From assembly GCF_020524025.1 (NCBI RefSeq), contig NZ_JAIVKN010000002.1, positions 372,001 through 436,000 on the forward strand: a DNA stretch of 64,000 bases, given 5' to 3'. How positions within the stretch are numbered: position 1 is the first letter of the stretch; every line of letters begins with the position of its first letter. The stretch is from Halobacillus litoralis (GTDB taxonomy: Bacteria > Bacillota > Bacilli > Bacillales > Halobacillaceae). Made by a program: the position numbers and the translations under genes. This document shows, piece after piece, positions 27,201 to 34,661 of the stretch. The notes below the pieces were generated by a model, which saw only the letters and a list, made by a program, of their open reading frames with translations, was not told the DNA's origin and searched no databases.

Positions 27201-27414
27201 GATAATACGAGGTTTGTTTGATCCATTTACTAAAATGAGTTAAAGATGCCTTTAGATTATCTTTCCAAATACCAACCACTCCACTCTTTATGACTATACT
27301 CCTAGTAATATCGGTTCTATGGTCTGGTTTTTTAGTAGGAAATGTAAAAAAATAATAGTTATTCCAAAAATGATAATGCTTTTTTCTTACTGTATATGAA
27401 TAACTGCTAACCAC
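24241..27414 (-). CDS. Membrane-spanning dynamin-like GTPase fused to extracytoplasmic NTF2-like domains (first of three)
   Basis: The 1057-residue protein has a cytoplasmic GTPase domain with P-loop GGFGSGKT (95-102), G3 DTPG (190-193) and G4 NQVD (247-250). A long coiled-coil region follows (about 330-640). A single membrane helix (LSLIAMVIFFIVQTGTIGKM) lies near 685-704. Outside, an acidic linker leads to two modules, about 775-900 (RFFEEYRTQYFRALNRKDFS) and 905-1030. They resemble the NTF2-like domains of TcaA/YvbJ-type wall-stress proteins. The start is unsure. The first 45 residues are unconserved-looking with no ribosome site, and GTG 27279 is an alternative. Confidence 0.8.
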   Translation of the reverse strand: MVSSYSYTVRKKHYHFWNNYYFFTFPTKKPDHRTDITRSIVIKSGVVGIWKDNLKASLTHFSKWIKQTSYYPLLYKDLNQSLTDVDEPIQLLITGGFGSGKTTFINAFIGEELLSSSSIPETAMVTKLVYGRERELAVTFNDGRSDIFPLEWLESLSTDREGPGTAIKPYISAIEIKLPIDLLKLINIIDTPGLDANSEHDKITEKAFQQADAAVWLFYMESAGKVKEYEYIKQLKEYRVPVYGVINQVDGLVEAVDDEEEEQTLEELEDNSKRVQVNTDYAFEEKPIGITAYHALQAKKENDDEELTLTNWSSVDDMFQIISVNNLLKQDRIYHALQRYLLRLFPELEKVRDSLPFQEYRLFSCAFDVNYFRENLKDYRETIKAIHKVYETWEEFQNEDRQDTDELEELDVLLWKLNTVAPQALTTQNFQFYEMRNELKKLSNKINQHYEFLNEYQDKKNDVEAWAERLEHQWSSLKYKTFWGMGELRAFEEDQINQRVSYNKLEKFYKDLARDQQRISKEVVDFNQKFQSLMSEFLSSLDKYEEKQIEKANQYIGDKQQEYRDLTEESLSKIHTFTKDVSQLVQGLGPAFEEKNESESFQETYQVFKRISHLNGTYDFTKKNLKDFKELHNTKPLVKRANRIVIPFLDETVVESAQLYPPRKPTAHPVYSLIEKLSKKRKRAFKLSLIAMVIFFIVQTGTIGKMMASEPEEKNMESKTIAVNETSYEEERDDRELEEESNHREEEFVAPSEMESDPEPEVEDVPVHLPYDQVERFFEEYRTQYFRALNRKDFSIVRPYLVENSQAYSVLENYISRELPEVYEFRDQHVDVLSVSEVLEDDVIHVETYETFTYEDEKGDQYYYAKEKEYTLNYRDYDDSLSIKYLDTVSDEVEVERFNTLEMVSRQDIYDYMYDHQVEKFRAMNSNSVELASSFYEGDSAAEEELMQEIEAFDDQSKQIGLQEYTVSGIEEDDATHYIVDIEVKQVIDHEEENVRIIQNLFHQYRVSVNRDGFMRITDHTLEQLKDERVESTEISSNEDSVETNQQSTEEDLGGEG

Positions 27415-27683
27415 TAAAAAGAGAGTATGAGTCGTTTACCCTGTAATAAAATCCCTCATACCGTGTCAGTGTATTTCCATGCATCCAGATAACAGGGAAC
27501 TATAACTCTACAAACTTGAAACGTTCGGTCAAATTCCCTATACGCGATATGTTATAGAAACGCGGTATAAACAAAGGACACCCTAAAATCGTAGAATGTC
27601 CTCCTTATAGAAGAGTCTCACTTAATAATGCTTAAAACTTCTTCCGCTATATTCCTCTTAATCGTTAATACAATTAACTCACG
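27415..27683. other. Upstream region of the dynamin operon
   Basis: This gap presumably holds the dynamin promoter. On the minus strand TTGACC (27527-27532) is a fair -35, followed by the weak -10 candidates TAGAGT and TTATAG. A short imperfect hairpin AGGACA/TGTCCT lies near 27575-27602. No small gene is evident, and no ECF-sigma consensus is convincing. Confidence 0.4.
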
Positions 27684-27714
27684 AAAAAAAGAGTCTGGCA
27701 TGTGCCAAACTCTT
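27684..27714 (-). terminator. Terminator of the membrane-anchored repeat-protein gene
   Basis: AAGAGTCTGGCA (27689-27700) pairs with TGCCAAACTCTT (27703-27714), with one mismatch. It is followed on the minus strand by a T-run. It begins 9 bases beyond the gene's stop codon. Confidence 0.85.
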
Positions 27715-27722
27715 CTTACAAC

Positions 27723-28835
27723 CTATTTCTCCATTTTAATAGACCAATCACCATCAGCCGTCACTACAAAGGCATACATCCCGTTGTCCTGGAACGGTTG
27801 TCTCGTAGAACCTTTATACTGACCGATTTCATTAACTAATAAGTTTTGACCATTCAGAAGAACAGCAAAATTAGACTCACCCGCGTGAGTAAAGGAAAGT
27901 TTATAGTTGCCACTATCCGCATTCACAAAGACCACGTCGTCGCCGGAACCAGTTAGTGTCGTTGGCGCATCTGGTCTTTCTACAGGGGGAGTCTGGTGAA
28001 TATCAAAATTCCATGATCCATCGGCTGTTACATTCAAATAGTACGTTCCTGTTGATGGAATCATCGCAAAGGTCTTCCCGTTATAAGTGCCAATGGTGTT
28101 TACCAATAGCTCCAGGTTCTGACCAGATTCATCCTGAAGTTCAACCGCGAAATTGGAGCTGCCATTGGAATGAGTGCCGTCAAAAATTGCCCATCCGGCC
28201 TGCAGTTCAATTCCATCTGTTGCTGTGTCGCCGCTTCCGCTTAGGTTAATCATGGCATCCTTGCGCGCCTGCTTTGCATCTTCTGTAGCTTTCTCTTCAG
28301 CAGCTGCAACCTGCTCTTCACTAAACGCGTTTACCTCATCCATATCAGCAAACGTATGGACGTCCATAATTGTTTCACCGTCTGTAGAAGCAACGACAAA
28401 TCCATCAGTCGCCTTCAACACATAGCCAACGTTGCCATTTCCAATCGAAACACTTTCGGTGTGTTCCGCGTTCAAGTCTTCTTTGGCATCTTTAAATGCC
28501 TGATCCGTCATGTCTTTCTTAACGACTGCCGTAATATCTTCCGTTGAAGCTGGCTCTGGCTCTGGTTCTGGTTCCTTTTCCGCTTCCTCAGACTCAGCTT
28601 CTTCCTTTTCTTCCGGCTCTACTTTTTCTTCCTCAGCAGCATCCGCTTCCTTCGTCTCCGTTGCTTCGTCAGCAGGTGCATCGGATAGACTACTAAAAAT
28701 AACGAACAGCACGAATAATACGCCTGCCACTCCGAAGTTCTTTTTCGTTGTTCCATTCTTCTTAAAAATGGAGACAAACGCCTTCACCAAATATACAAGA
28801 AAGCCAATAATTGCAATCCCGGCTAAAAATCCCAT
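27723..28835 (-). CDS. Membrane-anchored protein with two tandem beta-rich repeats
   Basis: The 370-residue protein has two N-terminal hydrophobic segments (about 3-25 and 33-50). A low-complexity Glu/Ala/Pro stretch (55-97) follows, then a small helical/beta region ending near 195. Two related repeats of about 75 residues close the protein. They share LSGSGD or LTGSGD, SNFAV, LLVN-IG-Y-G and VTADGSW/VTADGDW. The repeats look like beta-sandwich modules exposed outside the cell. AACACGGAGG gives a good ribosome site. I do not recognise a function. It is transcribed alone, next to the dynamin operon. Confidence 0.75.
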   Translation of the reverse strand: MGFLAGIAIIGFLVYLVKAFVSIFKKNGTTKKNFGVAGVLFVLFVIFSSLSDAPADEATETKEADAAEEEKVEPEEKEEAESEEAEKEPEPEPEPASTEDITAVVKKDMTDQAFKDAKEDLNAEHTESVSIGNGNVGYVLKATDGFVVASTDGETIMDVHTFADMDEVNAFSEEQVAAAEEKATEDAKQARKDAMINLSGSGDTATDGIELQAGWAIFDGTHSNGSSNFAVELQDESGQNLELLVNTIGTYNGKTFAMIPSTGTYYLNVTADGSWNFDIHQTPPVERPDAPTTLTGSGDDVVFVNADSGNYKLSFTHAGESNFAVLLNGQNLLVNEIGQYKGSTRQPFQDNGMYAFVVTADGDWSIKMEK

Positions 28836-29228
28836 AAATATTACCTCCGTGTTACAAATTTGTTACAATACGTATCATTCTAACAGGGAATGGGACTATT
28901 AGGCTAGGAAACAACCAAAATCGTTGGTATGTAAGTTCTGGAAATGTTAACTTTGTTATATTTTTATGAATCAATTTCCTTTCATCTTTTCATTAACAGT
29001 AACACTCCAACTTTGTTAACTAGCAAAGACAACCAATCACGATATAGCGATACTTCTTTCAACCGCATCGGGGAAAAGCACAGATGAAATAGCCCATCAC
29101 CGATGAAGGCAATGAGCTATAAGGAGTCCTATAAAAGAACTTTTTTACTATAAGATTTGCTGGTAATACTCGAGTTACTACTAACCTTTCCATTTAATTT
29201 TTTTTGACAGCGAGAGAAATCATCTTTA
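28836..29228. other. Intergenic region with promoter of the repeat protein and a probable terminator
   Basis: Near the repeat-protein start the minus strand carries a tandem TGTAACAAATTTGTAACA. Further up, ATAGCCCAT (29089-29097) pairs with ATGAGCTAT (29112-29120), followed on the minus strand by TTTC. This would be a modest terminator for the 71-residue gene. No other gene is seen. Confidence 0.4.
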
Positions 29229-29444
29229 TTAAATACTTGAATTAAATCCATATAAATATGCCACCAGCTTGTTGAATTCATCATCCGAGGAACATTCAAT
29301 TTGTAAATCAATAAAGGTCATGACGACTTCTTCATCATCAAACGGAAAATGGCTGTTATCGACATTGCTTAAGATATCCCTCTTGGATAACCCCTTTTTC
29401 AGTAACACATCAACAGCTTGCTTCATCGAAGATACTTCTGCCAT
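29229..29444 (-). CDS. Small hypothetical protein, 71 residues
   Basis: The frame starts MAEVSSMKQAVDVLLKKGLS with AAGGGGG 7 bases before the ATG, which supports translation. The product looks helical and acidic, with no membrane segment. I do not recognise it. It stands alone on the minus strand with a possible terminator at 29089-29120. Confidence 0.5.
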   Translation of the reverse strand: MAEVSSMKQAVDVLLKKGLSKRDILSNVDNSHFPFDDEEVVMTFIDLQIECSSDDEFNKLVAYLYGFNSSI

Positions 29445-29534
29445 GTGGAGGCCCCCTTATTTTACTTTGTTCCTCACCTGTGCGTTTCTCTGTCAGGTCC
29501 TATAGATTACTAGAATTGTGAGGAGATTCGGAAG

Positions 29535-29573
29535 AGTAACAAGGATCAAGAAATGGAACCCTTGTATGTATTA
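29535..29573. repeat. Copy B of the dispersed intergenic repeat
   Basis: AGTAACAAGG, 14 intervening bases, CCCTTG and ATGTATTA match copy A at 15781-15820. The inverted-repeat arms are less perfect here (CAAGGAT/AACCCTTG). Confidence 0.4.
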
Positions 29574-29666
29574 TTTACTACATGATCAAGCAATTTTCCT
29601 GCTTCCAATGTAGAAGAAGGCACCCGTTCCAGTGAAGAATGACTACTCACTTAAACCTTTACACAA

Positions 29667-29792
29667 TCAGGCATTCTTAAAGCTTCCGTACTCCTTTTCA
29701 AACGAAAGCTTCACACTAACGACCGGACCGTTCCGCTGCTTGTCGATAATTAACTCCACTTCTTCCGTCCTGCTTACAATGGTGACACACAG
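29667..29792 (-). pseudogene. Remnant of the C-terminus of a replicative DnaB-type helicase
   Basis: About 41 minus-strand codons ending at a TGA read VELIIDKQRNGPVVSVKLSF, then EKEYGSFKNA. This closely resembles the conserved end of DnaB-family replicative helicases (EIIIxKQRNGPxGxVxLxFxKEYxxF). The frame is closed upstream by a TAA and lacks every ATPase motif, so it is a fossil. It may be debris of a recombination or phage event. The rest of the 690-base gap (29445-30134) holds a dispersed repeat copy and the UDP-glucose dehydrogenase terminator; I see nothing else. Confidence 0.6.
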
Positions 29793-30025
29793 AGTTTAAA
29801 TTACGTACTAAAACCTTTTTTTATGTCTTCAATTGAAAAAAAGCAAAAAAGGTAAGCAGAGTTTACATTTTTGCTTTATCATTAAAACTTACCCTAAAGT
29901 CTTTGGTGATTCCAAACCATTCATAGGTTAATTCACCTCTGGATTAGGAAAATAGTAATCGCATAAAACATTAGGCGGCCTACGTATTCAAAGTGTAAGA
30001 TGATATAAATATATAATATTTTAAA

Positions 30026-30061
30026 AGCGTAGCGTCATTAATAGAGAAATGACACTACGCT
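30026..30061 (-). terminator. Terminator of the UDP-glucose dehydrogenase gene
   Basis: AGCGTAGCGTCATT (30026-30039) pairs with AATGACACTACGCT (30048-30061), with one mismatch. TTTTAAAATATT follows on the minus strand. Confidence 0.75.
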
Positions 30062-30134
30062 ATCATTTAGGTCTCTATCTCAGGTGATGGCGTGACAAGC
30101 ATCTAACAGCCAATATTACACCCTTAGAATAGAA

Positions 30135-31553
30135 TTAAATTTTTATTAGTGATGCAGCGGATGTAGTAACCGACTGCTTATGAGAAGGAACCCCTATTCC
30201 TTCATAATAAAAACCTATATCCGACAATCCAATATCCTTCAAATAGTTTCTTGTATCTAGAAAATAAGGATTATGCATGCGTTTAAATGCATCCTCCCAG
30301 TGGATATAAAGATATTCACTCCAGTGAGTAAGTAACATCACTGCTTCTGCCTCAGTAAAAACGTCAAGCGGATCACTGCAATATTCGATATCTAAATGTC
30401 CGTTTAATGATTTAAACATTTCCGCTCCTTGAGGGTCATGAACCTTCACAGTAGCTCCATTTTTTAATAACATTTCAATAATATAAGAAGCTTGTGTATT
30501 TCTGGCATCATCTGTATTGGGCTTAAAAGTTAGGCCTAATATACCGATCGTTCGGTTATTTAGTGTCCCTAATGAGCGGACAGCTTTGGAAATGCAATAA
30601 TCATGCATTTCCTTGTTAGATTTAATGGCCGATGCTACAATTGAGAGCTCACAGTTTTCCTGTTGACTGGTTAAGAGAAATTCTGAAGTGTCCTTTGGAA
30701 AACAGCTGCCGCTCCAACCAGAAGAGACTTCAAGGAATTTTTCTCCTATTCTTGAATCCATGCCCATACCTCTAGCTACATCTAAAGCATTTGCGCCTAA
30801 AGCATCACTTAATCTTGCCACTTCGTTAATATAACTGATTTTCACAGCTAGAAAGGCATTAGAAGCATACTTAATCATTTCTGAACTTTTAACGTCTGTT
30901 TCATAGTATCTGGGTAAAGAAGGATGACATTTTCTATTTAGAGTTATCACATCTGAGAAGGTGTTGAAACCTTCTCGAGTTACAATTTTGCTGTACAGTT
31001 TTTTCATAATTTGACTCGCCTTTTCACTATTACTGCCAACTACTATACGATCAGGAAGAAACACATCTTCTAAAGCATATCCTTCTCTAAGAAATTCTGG
31101 ATTACTAACTACAGCAAATTGTTTTCCATTCTTTAAACCAGAAGTTTCCTCAATAATAGTAGTAACTAAGTCTGCGGTACCAACTGGAACAGTCGATTTA
31201 TTAACAATTACGGTAAAACCGAATGGATTCAAATTTTCTCCAATGTTTTTTGCCGCGATCTCAACATATGATAGGTCAACATTTCCACCATTGGTTGAAG
31301 GTGTTCCTACTGCAATAAATATTACATCAGAATTTGATACATAATTATAGCTATAATCTGCATAAAGTGTGTTACCAATTGTTTTTTTAATTAATATATC
31401 CAGTCCAGGCTCATATATTGGACTTCTTCCATTAATTAACGCATCAATTCTTTGTGAGTTTATATCAATTATTGTCGTTCTGTAACCCAATGCCGCAAAA
31501 GCGGTGCCAGTGACACAACCAACATAACCTGCTCCTATACAAGATATCTTCAT
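30135..31553 (-). CDS. ugd: UDP-glucose 6-dehydrogenase
   Basis: This 472-residue enzyme oxidises UDP-glucose to UDP-glucuronate with two NAD+. It has the Rossmann motif GAGYVGCVTGTAFA, NKSTVPVGTAD, the active-site lysine K238 in FLAVKISYINE and the nucleophile C284 in GWSGSCFPKDTSEF. Its start overlaps the UDP-xylose synthase stop (ATGA), so the two enzymes act in sequence from one message, although the dehydrogenase is the second gene. Products would be building blocks for the exopolysaccharide made by the neighbouring genes. Confidence 0.92.
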   Translation of the reverse strand: MKISCIGAGYVGCVTGTAFAALGYRTTIIDINSQRIDALINGRSPIYEPGLDILIKKTIGNTLYADYSYNYVSNSDVIFIAVGTPSTNGGNVDLSYVEIAAKNIGENLNPFGFTVIVNKSTVPVGTADLVTTIIEETSGLKNGKQFAVVSNPEFLREGYALEDVFLPDRIVVGSNSEKASQIMKKLYSKIVTREGFNTFSDVITLNRKCHPSLPRYYETDVKSSEMIKYASNAFLAVKISYINEVARLSDALGANALDVARGMGMDSRIGEKFLEVSSGWSGSCFPKDTSEFLLTSQQENCELSIVASAIKSNKEMHDYCISKAVRSLGTLNNRTIGILGLTFKPNTDDARNTQASYIIEMLLKNGATVKVHDPQGAEMFKSLNGHLDIEYCSDPLDVFTEAEAVMLLTHWSEYLYIHWEDAFKRMHNPYFLDTRNYLKDIGLSDIGFYYEGIGVPSHKQSVTTSAASLIKI

Positions 31554-32530
31554 GATTGAACCACCTTCTCTTGCACTTCCATTCGTTTTTCTGTGTAGGA
31601 AGCAATTGTTTTTTGCAATCCTTCCTCAAGACTTGTCTTCGGTTCCCACTTAATAAGCCGTTTAGCTTTATCAATCATTGGCCTTCTAACCTTTGGGTCA
31701 TCGCACGGCAATGGTAAAAAGGTAATCTTACTATTAGAAGAGTTTAGCCTTTTGACAAGGTTGGCTACTTCTAAAATTGTATATTCTGTGGGGTTTCCTA
31801 AATTTATAATTTGACCTGTCGCCTGTTCAGATTTCATTGTTAAAAGAAGTGCAGAGACCATATCATCAACGTAGCAAAACGACCTCGTCTGGCTACCATC
31901 ACCATAAACAGTAATATCTTCTCCTGAGATTGCTTGAGTTACAAAATTTGAAATCACTCTTCCATCATCATTCCGAAGTCCTGCTGAATAAGTATTAAAA
32001 AGACGTACAACTTTAGCCTGAATTTGATAGCGCTGAAAATATTCATAGCAATAGACCTCGCCTAAACGTTTTGATTCATCATAACAAGCCCTTGGTCCCC
32101 ATGTATTTACGTTACCTCGATATGTCTCTGGCTGAGGATGTATTTCAGGATCTCCATATGCTTCGCTTGTACTTGTGTATAAAAATGAAGCTTTTTCTCT
32201 ATATGCCAAATCAAGCATATTTTTTGTACCTATAGTGTTAGCGGCAATTGTTTCGAAAGGAGCTTCCTGATAGAATTTCGGGGAAGCCGGGGAAGCGAGA
32301 TGAAAAATTTCCTCAATGGCAAAAAGTTCATCTAACTCTAATACCATTGGATCGGTAACATCGAATTTAAGAAAAGTATAATTTTCATGCCGAAGGAGCT
32401 CCATCACATTCTCTTCATGGCCTGTGGAAAAGTTATCAATTCCGATTACTTTATTTCCCCTGTCAATTAATTCTTGAGCTAGATGGGAACCCAGAAATCC
32501 CGCTGCTCCTGTTATAACTATCTTTTTCAA
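31550..32530 (-). CDS. UDP-glucuronate decarboxylase (UDP-xylose synthase)-like SDR enzyme
   Basis: This 326-residue extended-SDR enzyme has GAAGFLGSHLAQEL, the catalytic pair YxxxK in GPRACYDESKRLGE and RLFNTYSAGLRNDDGRVISN. The ACYDESKR signature is typical of UDP-xylose synthases, which decarboxylate UDP-glucuronate. Pairing with UDP-glucose dehydrogenase supports this over simple 4-epimerase or dTDP-glucose dehydratase activity. Translation starts at TTG 32530 with AAAGGGTGG about 9 bases before it. A SinR-type operator at 32750-32765 lies upstream. Confidence 0.82.
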   Translation of the reverse strand: MKKIVITGAAGFLGSHLAQELIDRGNKVIGIDNFSTGHEENVMELLRHENYTFLKFDVTDPMVLELDELFAIEEIFHLASPASPKFYQEAPFETIAANTIGTKNMLDLAYREKASFLYTSTSEAYGDPEIHPQPETYRGNVNTWGPRACYDESKRLGEVYCYEYFQRYQIQAKVVRLFNTYSAGLRNDDGRVISNFVTQAISGEDITVYGDGSQTRSFCYVDDMVSALLLTMKSEQATGQIINLGNPTEYTILEVANLVKRLNSSNSKITFLPLPCDDPKVRRPMIDKAKRLIKWEPKTSLEEGLQKTIASYTEKRMEVQEKVVQS

Positions 32531-32749
32531 TTTTCAGCCACCCTTTCATTAATAGAAAGTAAGATATCTGCCTGCAGCCATGTCTTAAAGAGGAATAAAT
32601 ATTCTTCCTGTATTTGTCACCACACCTTTTTGGAACACTCGTTTTAGATGAAATATACTAATCATTTCAAATACTGCGTTTATCAAGTGATTAGATTTAA
32701 TGAAAAACTACTTCAGTTTTCAACTTTGTTCATAACCCTTCTGTATATA

Positions 32750-32765
32750 ATTCTCAATAGAGAAC
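32750..32765 (-). promoter_or_regulatory. SinR-type 16-bp inverted repeat upstream of UDP-xylose synthase
   Basis: On the minus strand it reads GTTCTCTATTGAGAAT, two GTTCTYT-type half-sites in inverted orientation. It lies between the stop of the HTH regulator gene and the start of the decarboxylase gene. It is one of six related sites in this polysaccharide region. Confidence 0.7.
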
Positions 32766-32777
32766 GATGGGGTGCAA

Positions 32778-33014
32778 TTATTTATATTTCGTGCAGGATG
32801 ACTTCACCAATTTATTAATATCAATTTCTAAAGCTTCAGCAATTTTCAATACTATTCTCAGGCTAGGATTATTGACCTTACCTCGTTCCAATAGACTAAG
32901 ATAAGCCTTTGAGACCCCTGATTTCCTCGAAAGAGAAGACAATGAAATTTGCCGATCCATACGTAATTTTTTTATCTTTTTCCAGTTCGCTAAATGACTC
33001 CCTTGATTGCTCAT
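32778..33014 (-). CDS. SinR-like XRE-family regulator
   Basis: This small DNA-binding protein (78 residues from ATG 33014, 89 from ATG 33047) is almost only a Cro/C1-type helix-turn-helix: NWKKIKKLRMDRQISLSSLS, then VSKAYLSLLERGKVNNPSL. The recognition helix S-K-x-YLS-x-x-ER and the following NPS closely match SinR of B. subtilis. It lacks the SinR C-terminal domain that binds SinI. GAAGGA lies 7 bases before ATG 33014. The longer start overlaps the stop of an upstream frame (ATGA). Its position among six SinR-type operators makes it the likely regulator of this region. Confidence 0.8.
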   Translation of the reverse strand: MSNQGSHLANWKKIKKLRMDRQISLSSLSRKSGVSKAYLSLLERGKVNNPSLRIVLKIAEALEIDINKLVKSSCTKYK

Positions 33015-33043
33015 GCCATCGTCCTTCATCCTAAAATATCCAT

Positions 33044-33193
33044 TCATAAATTTTTCAATGTCACATCAACATGAATTCCAAATGAGGTTCCGGCAGCTTT
33101 CACTTTTATATTCATTAATGGTAGTTCCTTCGTTATCTTTAGTTGTCTACCAAATAACTCCTTCAGACATGCTTTTAATGTACTTATTACGAT
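33044..33193 (-). other. Open frame coupled to the SinR-like gene, start codon unclear
   Basis: A minus-strand frame ends at TGA 33044-33046, overlapping the first ATG of the regulator. It encodes protein-like sequence including LKELFGRQLKITKELPLMNI and KAAGTSFGIHVDVTLKNL. A strong GAGGAGG (33203-33209) lies upstream, but 9 bases after it the codon is ATC, not a normal start. The first in-frame ATG is at 33115 and gives only 23 residues. It may be a small gene with a lost start or a rare start. The rest of the gap to 33406 shows nothing. Confidence 0.3.
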
Positions 33194-33406
33194 GGTTAAT
33201 GTCCTCCTCGTTGTAGTCCTTTGAGACTTGGATTACTCATTCTATAAAAATTGAATTAGCTCATTCTAATCTTCTAGCACCCGCTAAAAATCCACAACTG
33301 CACCAAATGTCTCATATTTCTTACTTTTTCTATCCCTAGTGGTTCCATAATAATGGGGCAGGACTCTCAATCTAATTTTCAGCTGATTTTTTGGTTATTC
33401 TTATTG

Positions 33407-34633
33407 TTAAATAGTGGCTTGTTCGACCATATCATAGATTCTTCCATACGTGTTTCTTCGGTCAAACCGTTCTTCGGCAAGACTTCTTGCGTTATTACCC
33501 ATCTCTTTGCATAACATGCGGTCGTTATAAAGTTTCTTAATTAACTCTGCCAGCTGTTTATAATCACCTGGATTGTAATTAAATCCTATTTGGTATTCTT
33601 TAACTAATTGAACGAATTCTTTATTTAAACTGCTGTTCAGAACAGGGAGTCCGGCTGAAACAAAGTCAGCAATTTTATACGTAATGCTCTGCTGTGCTCC
33701 TTTTACAAGTGCATTGGCAGCAACTTCTGAGTTAGCAAGCAACGGCACAACCTCTTCATAAGTCATTTGACCTGTGAAATGAACTGGTGCATTTAACTTA
33801 TTTGCTAATTCTTTAAACTTGTCTAATAAAGGACCAGCACCCGCAACTTTAAAAACAATATTATCTATCCCCTCATTCTTTAGGAGTGCCACACTTTTAA
33901 TAACTGTATCAAGGTCATGACTATGTCCTACCATACCAACATACGTAATCCAGAATTCTTCAGGATCTTTTTTAATGCTTTGCTGCTTACATTGATCAAA
34001 GTAACCAAGATCAGTACCTAGATAAATGGGGGCATAATCTTTAGCCTTTTTATTTGCCATCTCTACTCGATTAACATAACTTTGTGAAAGACCAATCACA
34101 TAATCAGCCATATTATAGATAGTGTTTGCATAAATGGTAAGAGGATATAGAACTGTATCAACCAACCTGTCTGGAAGTGTTACCACGCTCTTTATGGATT
34201 CAGGCCATGTATCAATCACATCGATCATAAATGGAATTCCATGTTTTTTAGCGTGCTTTCCCACAACACTTGTTGTATCCATCGGGGGATAGGTACAATA
34301 CAAGACATCAGGATCTTTTTCAAGATTTTCTAAATACCCTTTTAATTGTTTGGATAGAAAGTTATGGCTCCTAATGCGATCAAAACCAATATTTTTTTTA
34401 TAACCCGTTTCGTCAAGTAGAACGATGTCGTAAGGCAATTCTGCTGATAAGGCAGCAATTTTCTTTTTATCTCGAAAGTCCTTATCATAATGAAGAAAGT
34501 TGCTTGTAACCAAGGTGACATTATGCCCTCGATTTGCAAGATTTTCTGCTATATAAGGCGAACGGTGAAACCCCTTTTCTCCCGGGAGTACAGTATAGGG
34601 TGTAATAAGATAAACATTCTTTACTTGTGTCAT
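33407..34633 (-). CDS. Glycosyltransferase, GT4 family
   Basis: This 408-residue GT-B fold transferase has an N-terminal acceptor domain (VYLITPYTVLPGEKGFHRSP) and a C-terminal nucleotide-sugar domain with WITYVGMVGHSHDLDTVIKS, FKVAGAGPLLDKF and VPLLANSEVAANALVKGAQQ. The family transfers sugars with retention of configuration, here on the cytoplasmic face during repeat-unit assembly. Donor and acceptor are not predictable. GGAGG lies 9 bases before the ATG. It is the last gene of the run that begins at the Wzz gene and includes epsC, epsN and epsL homologues. Confidence 0.82.
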   Translation of the reverse strand: MTQVKNVYLITPYTVLPGEKGFHRSPYIAENLANRGHNVTLVTSNFLHYDKDFRDKKKIAALSAELPYDIVLLDETGYKKNIGFDRIRSHNFLSKQLKGYLENLEKDPDVLYCTYPPMDTTSVVGKHAKKHGIPFMIDVIDTWPESIKSVVTLPDRLVDTVLYPLTIYANTIYNMADYVIGLSQSYVNRVEMANKKAKDYAPIYLGTDLGYFDQCKQQSIKKDPEEFWITYVGMVGHSHDLDTVIKSVALLKNEGIDNIVFKVAGAGPLLDKFKELANKLNAPVHFTGQMTYEEVVPLLANSEVAANALVKGAQQSITYKIADFVSAGLPVLNSSLNKEFVQLVKEYQIGFNYNPGDYKQLAELIKKLYNDRMLCKEMGNNARSLAEERFDRRNTYGRIYDMVEQATI

Positions 34634-34661
34634 GTCTTTGAGCCTCCAATTTTTTAAACAG

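Noticed and set aside
27575-27604. AGGACA/TGTCCT hairpin as a terminator
   Set aside because: The stem is only 6 bp with a long loop, and no T-run follows it.
28550-28660. Repetitive GGCTCTGGTTCTTCC-like DNA as a repeat element
   Set aside because: It encodes the Glu/Pro/Ala-rich low-complexity segment of the membrane-anchored protein and is explained by that.
29129-29311. 60-codon minus-strand frame overlapping the 71-residue gene
   Set aside because: It has no ribosome site, and the overlapping frame with AAGGGGG is the better candidate.
33007-33216. Plus-strand 69-codon frame
   Set aside because: It is antisense to the coupled frame upstream of the SinR-like gene, with no ribosome site and no sensible composition.
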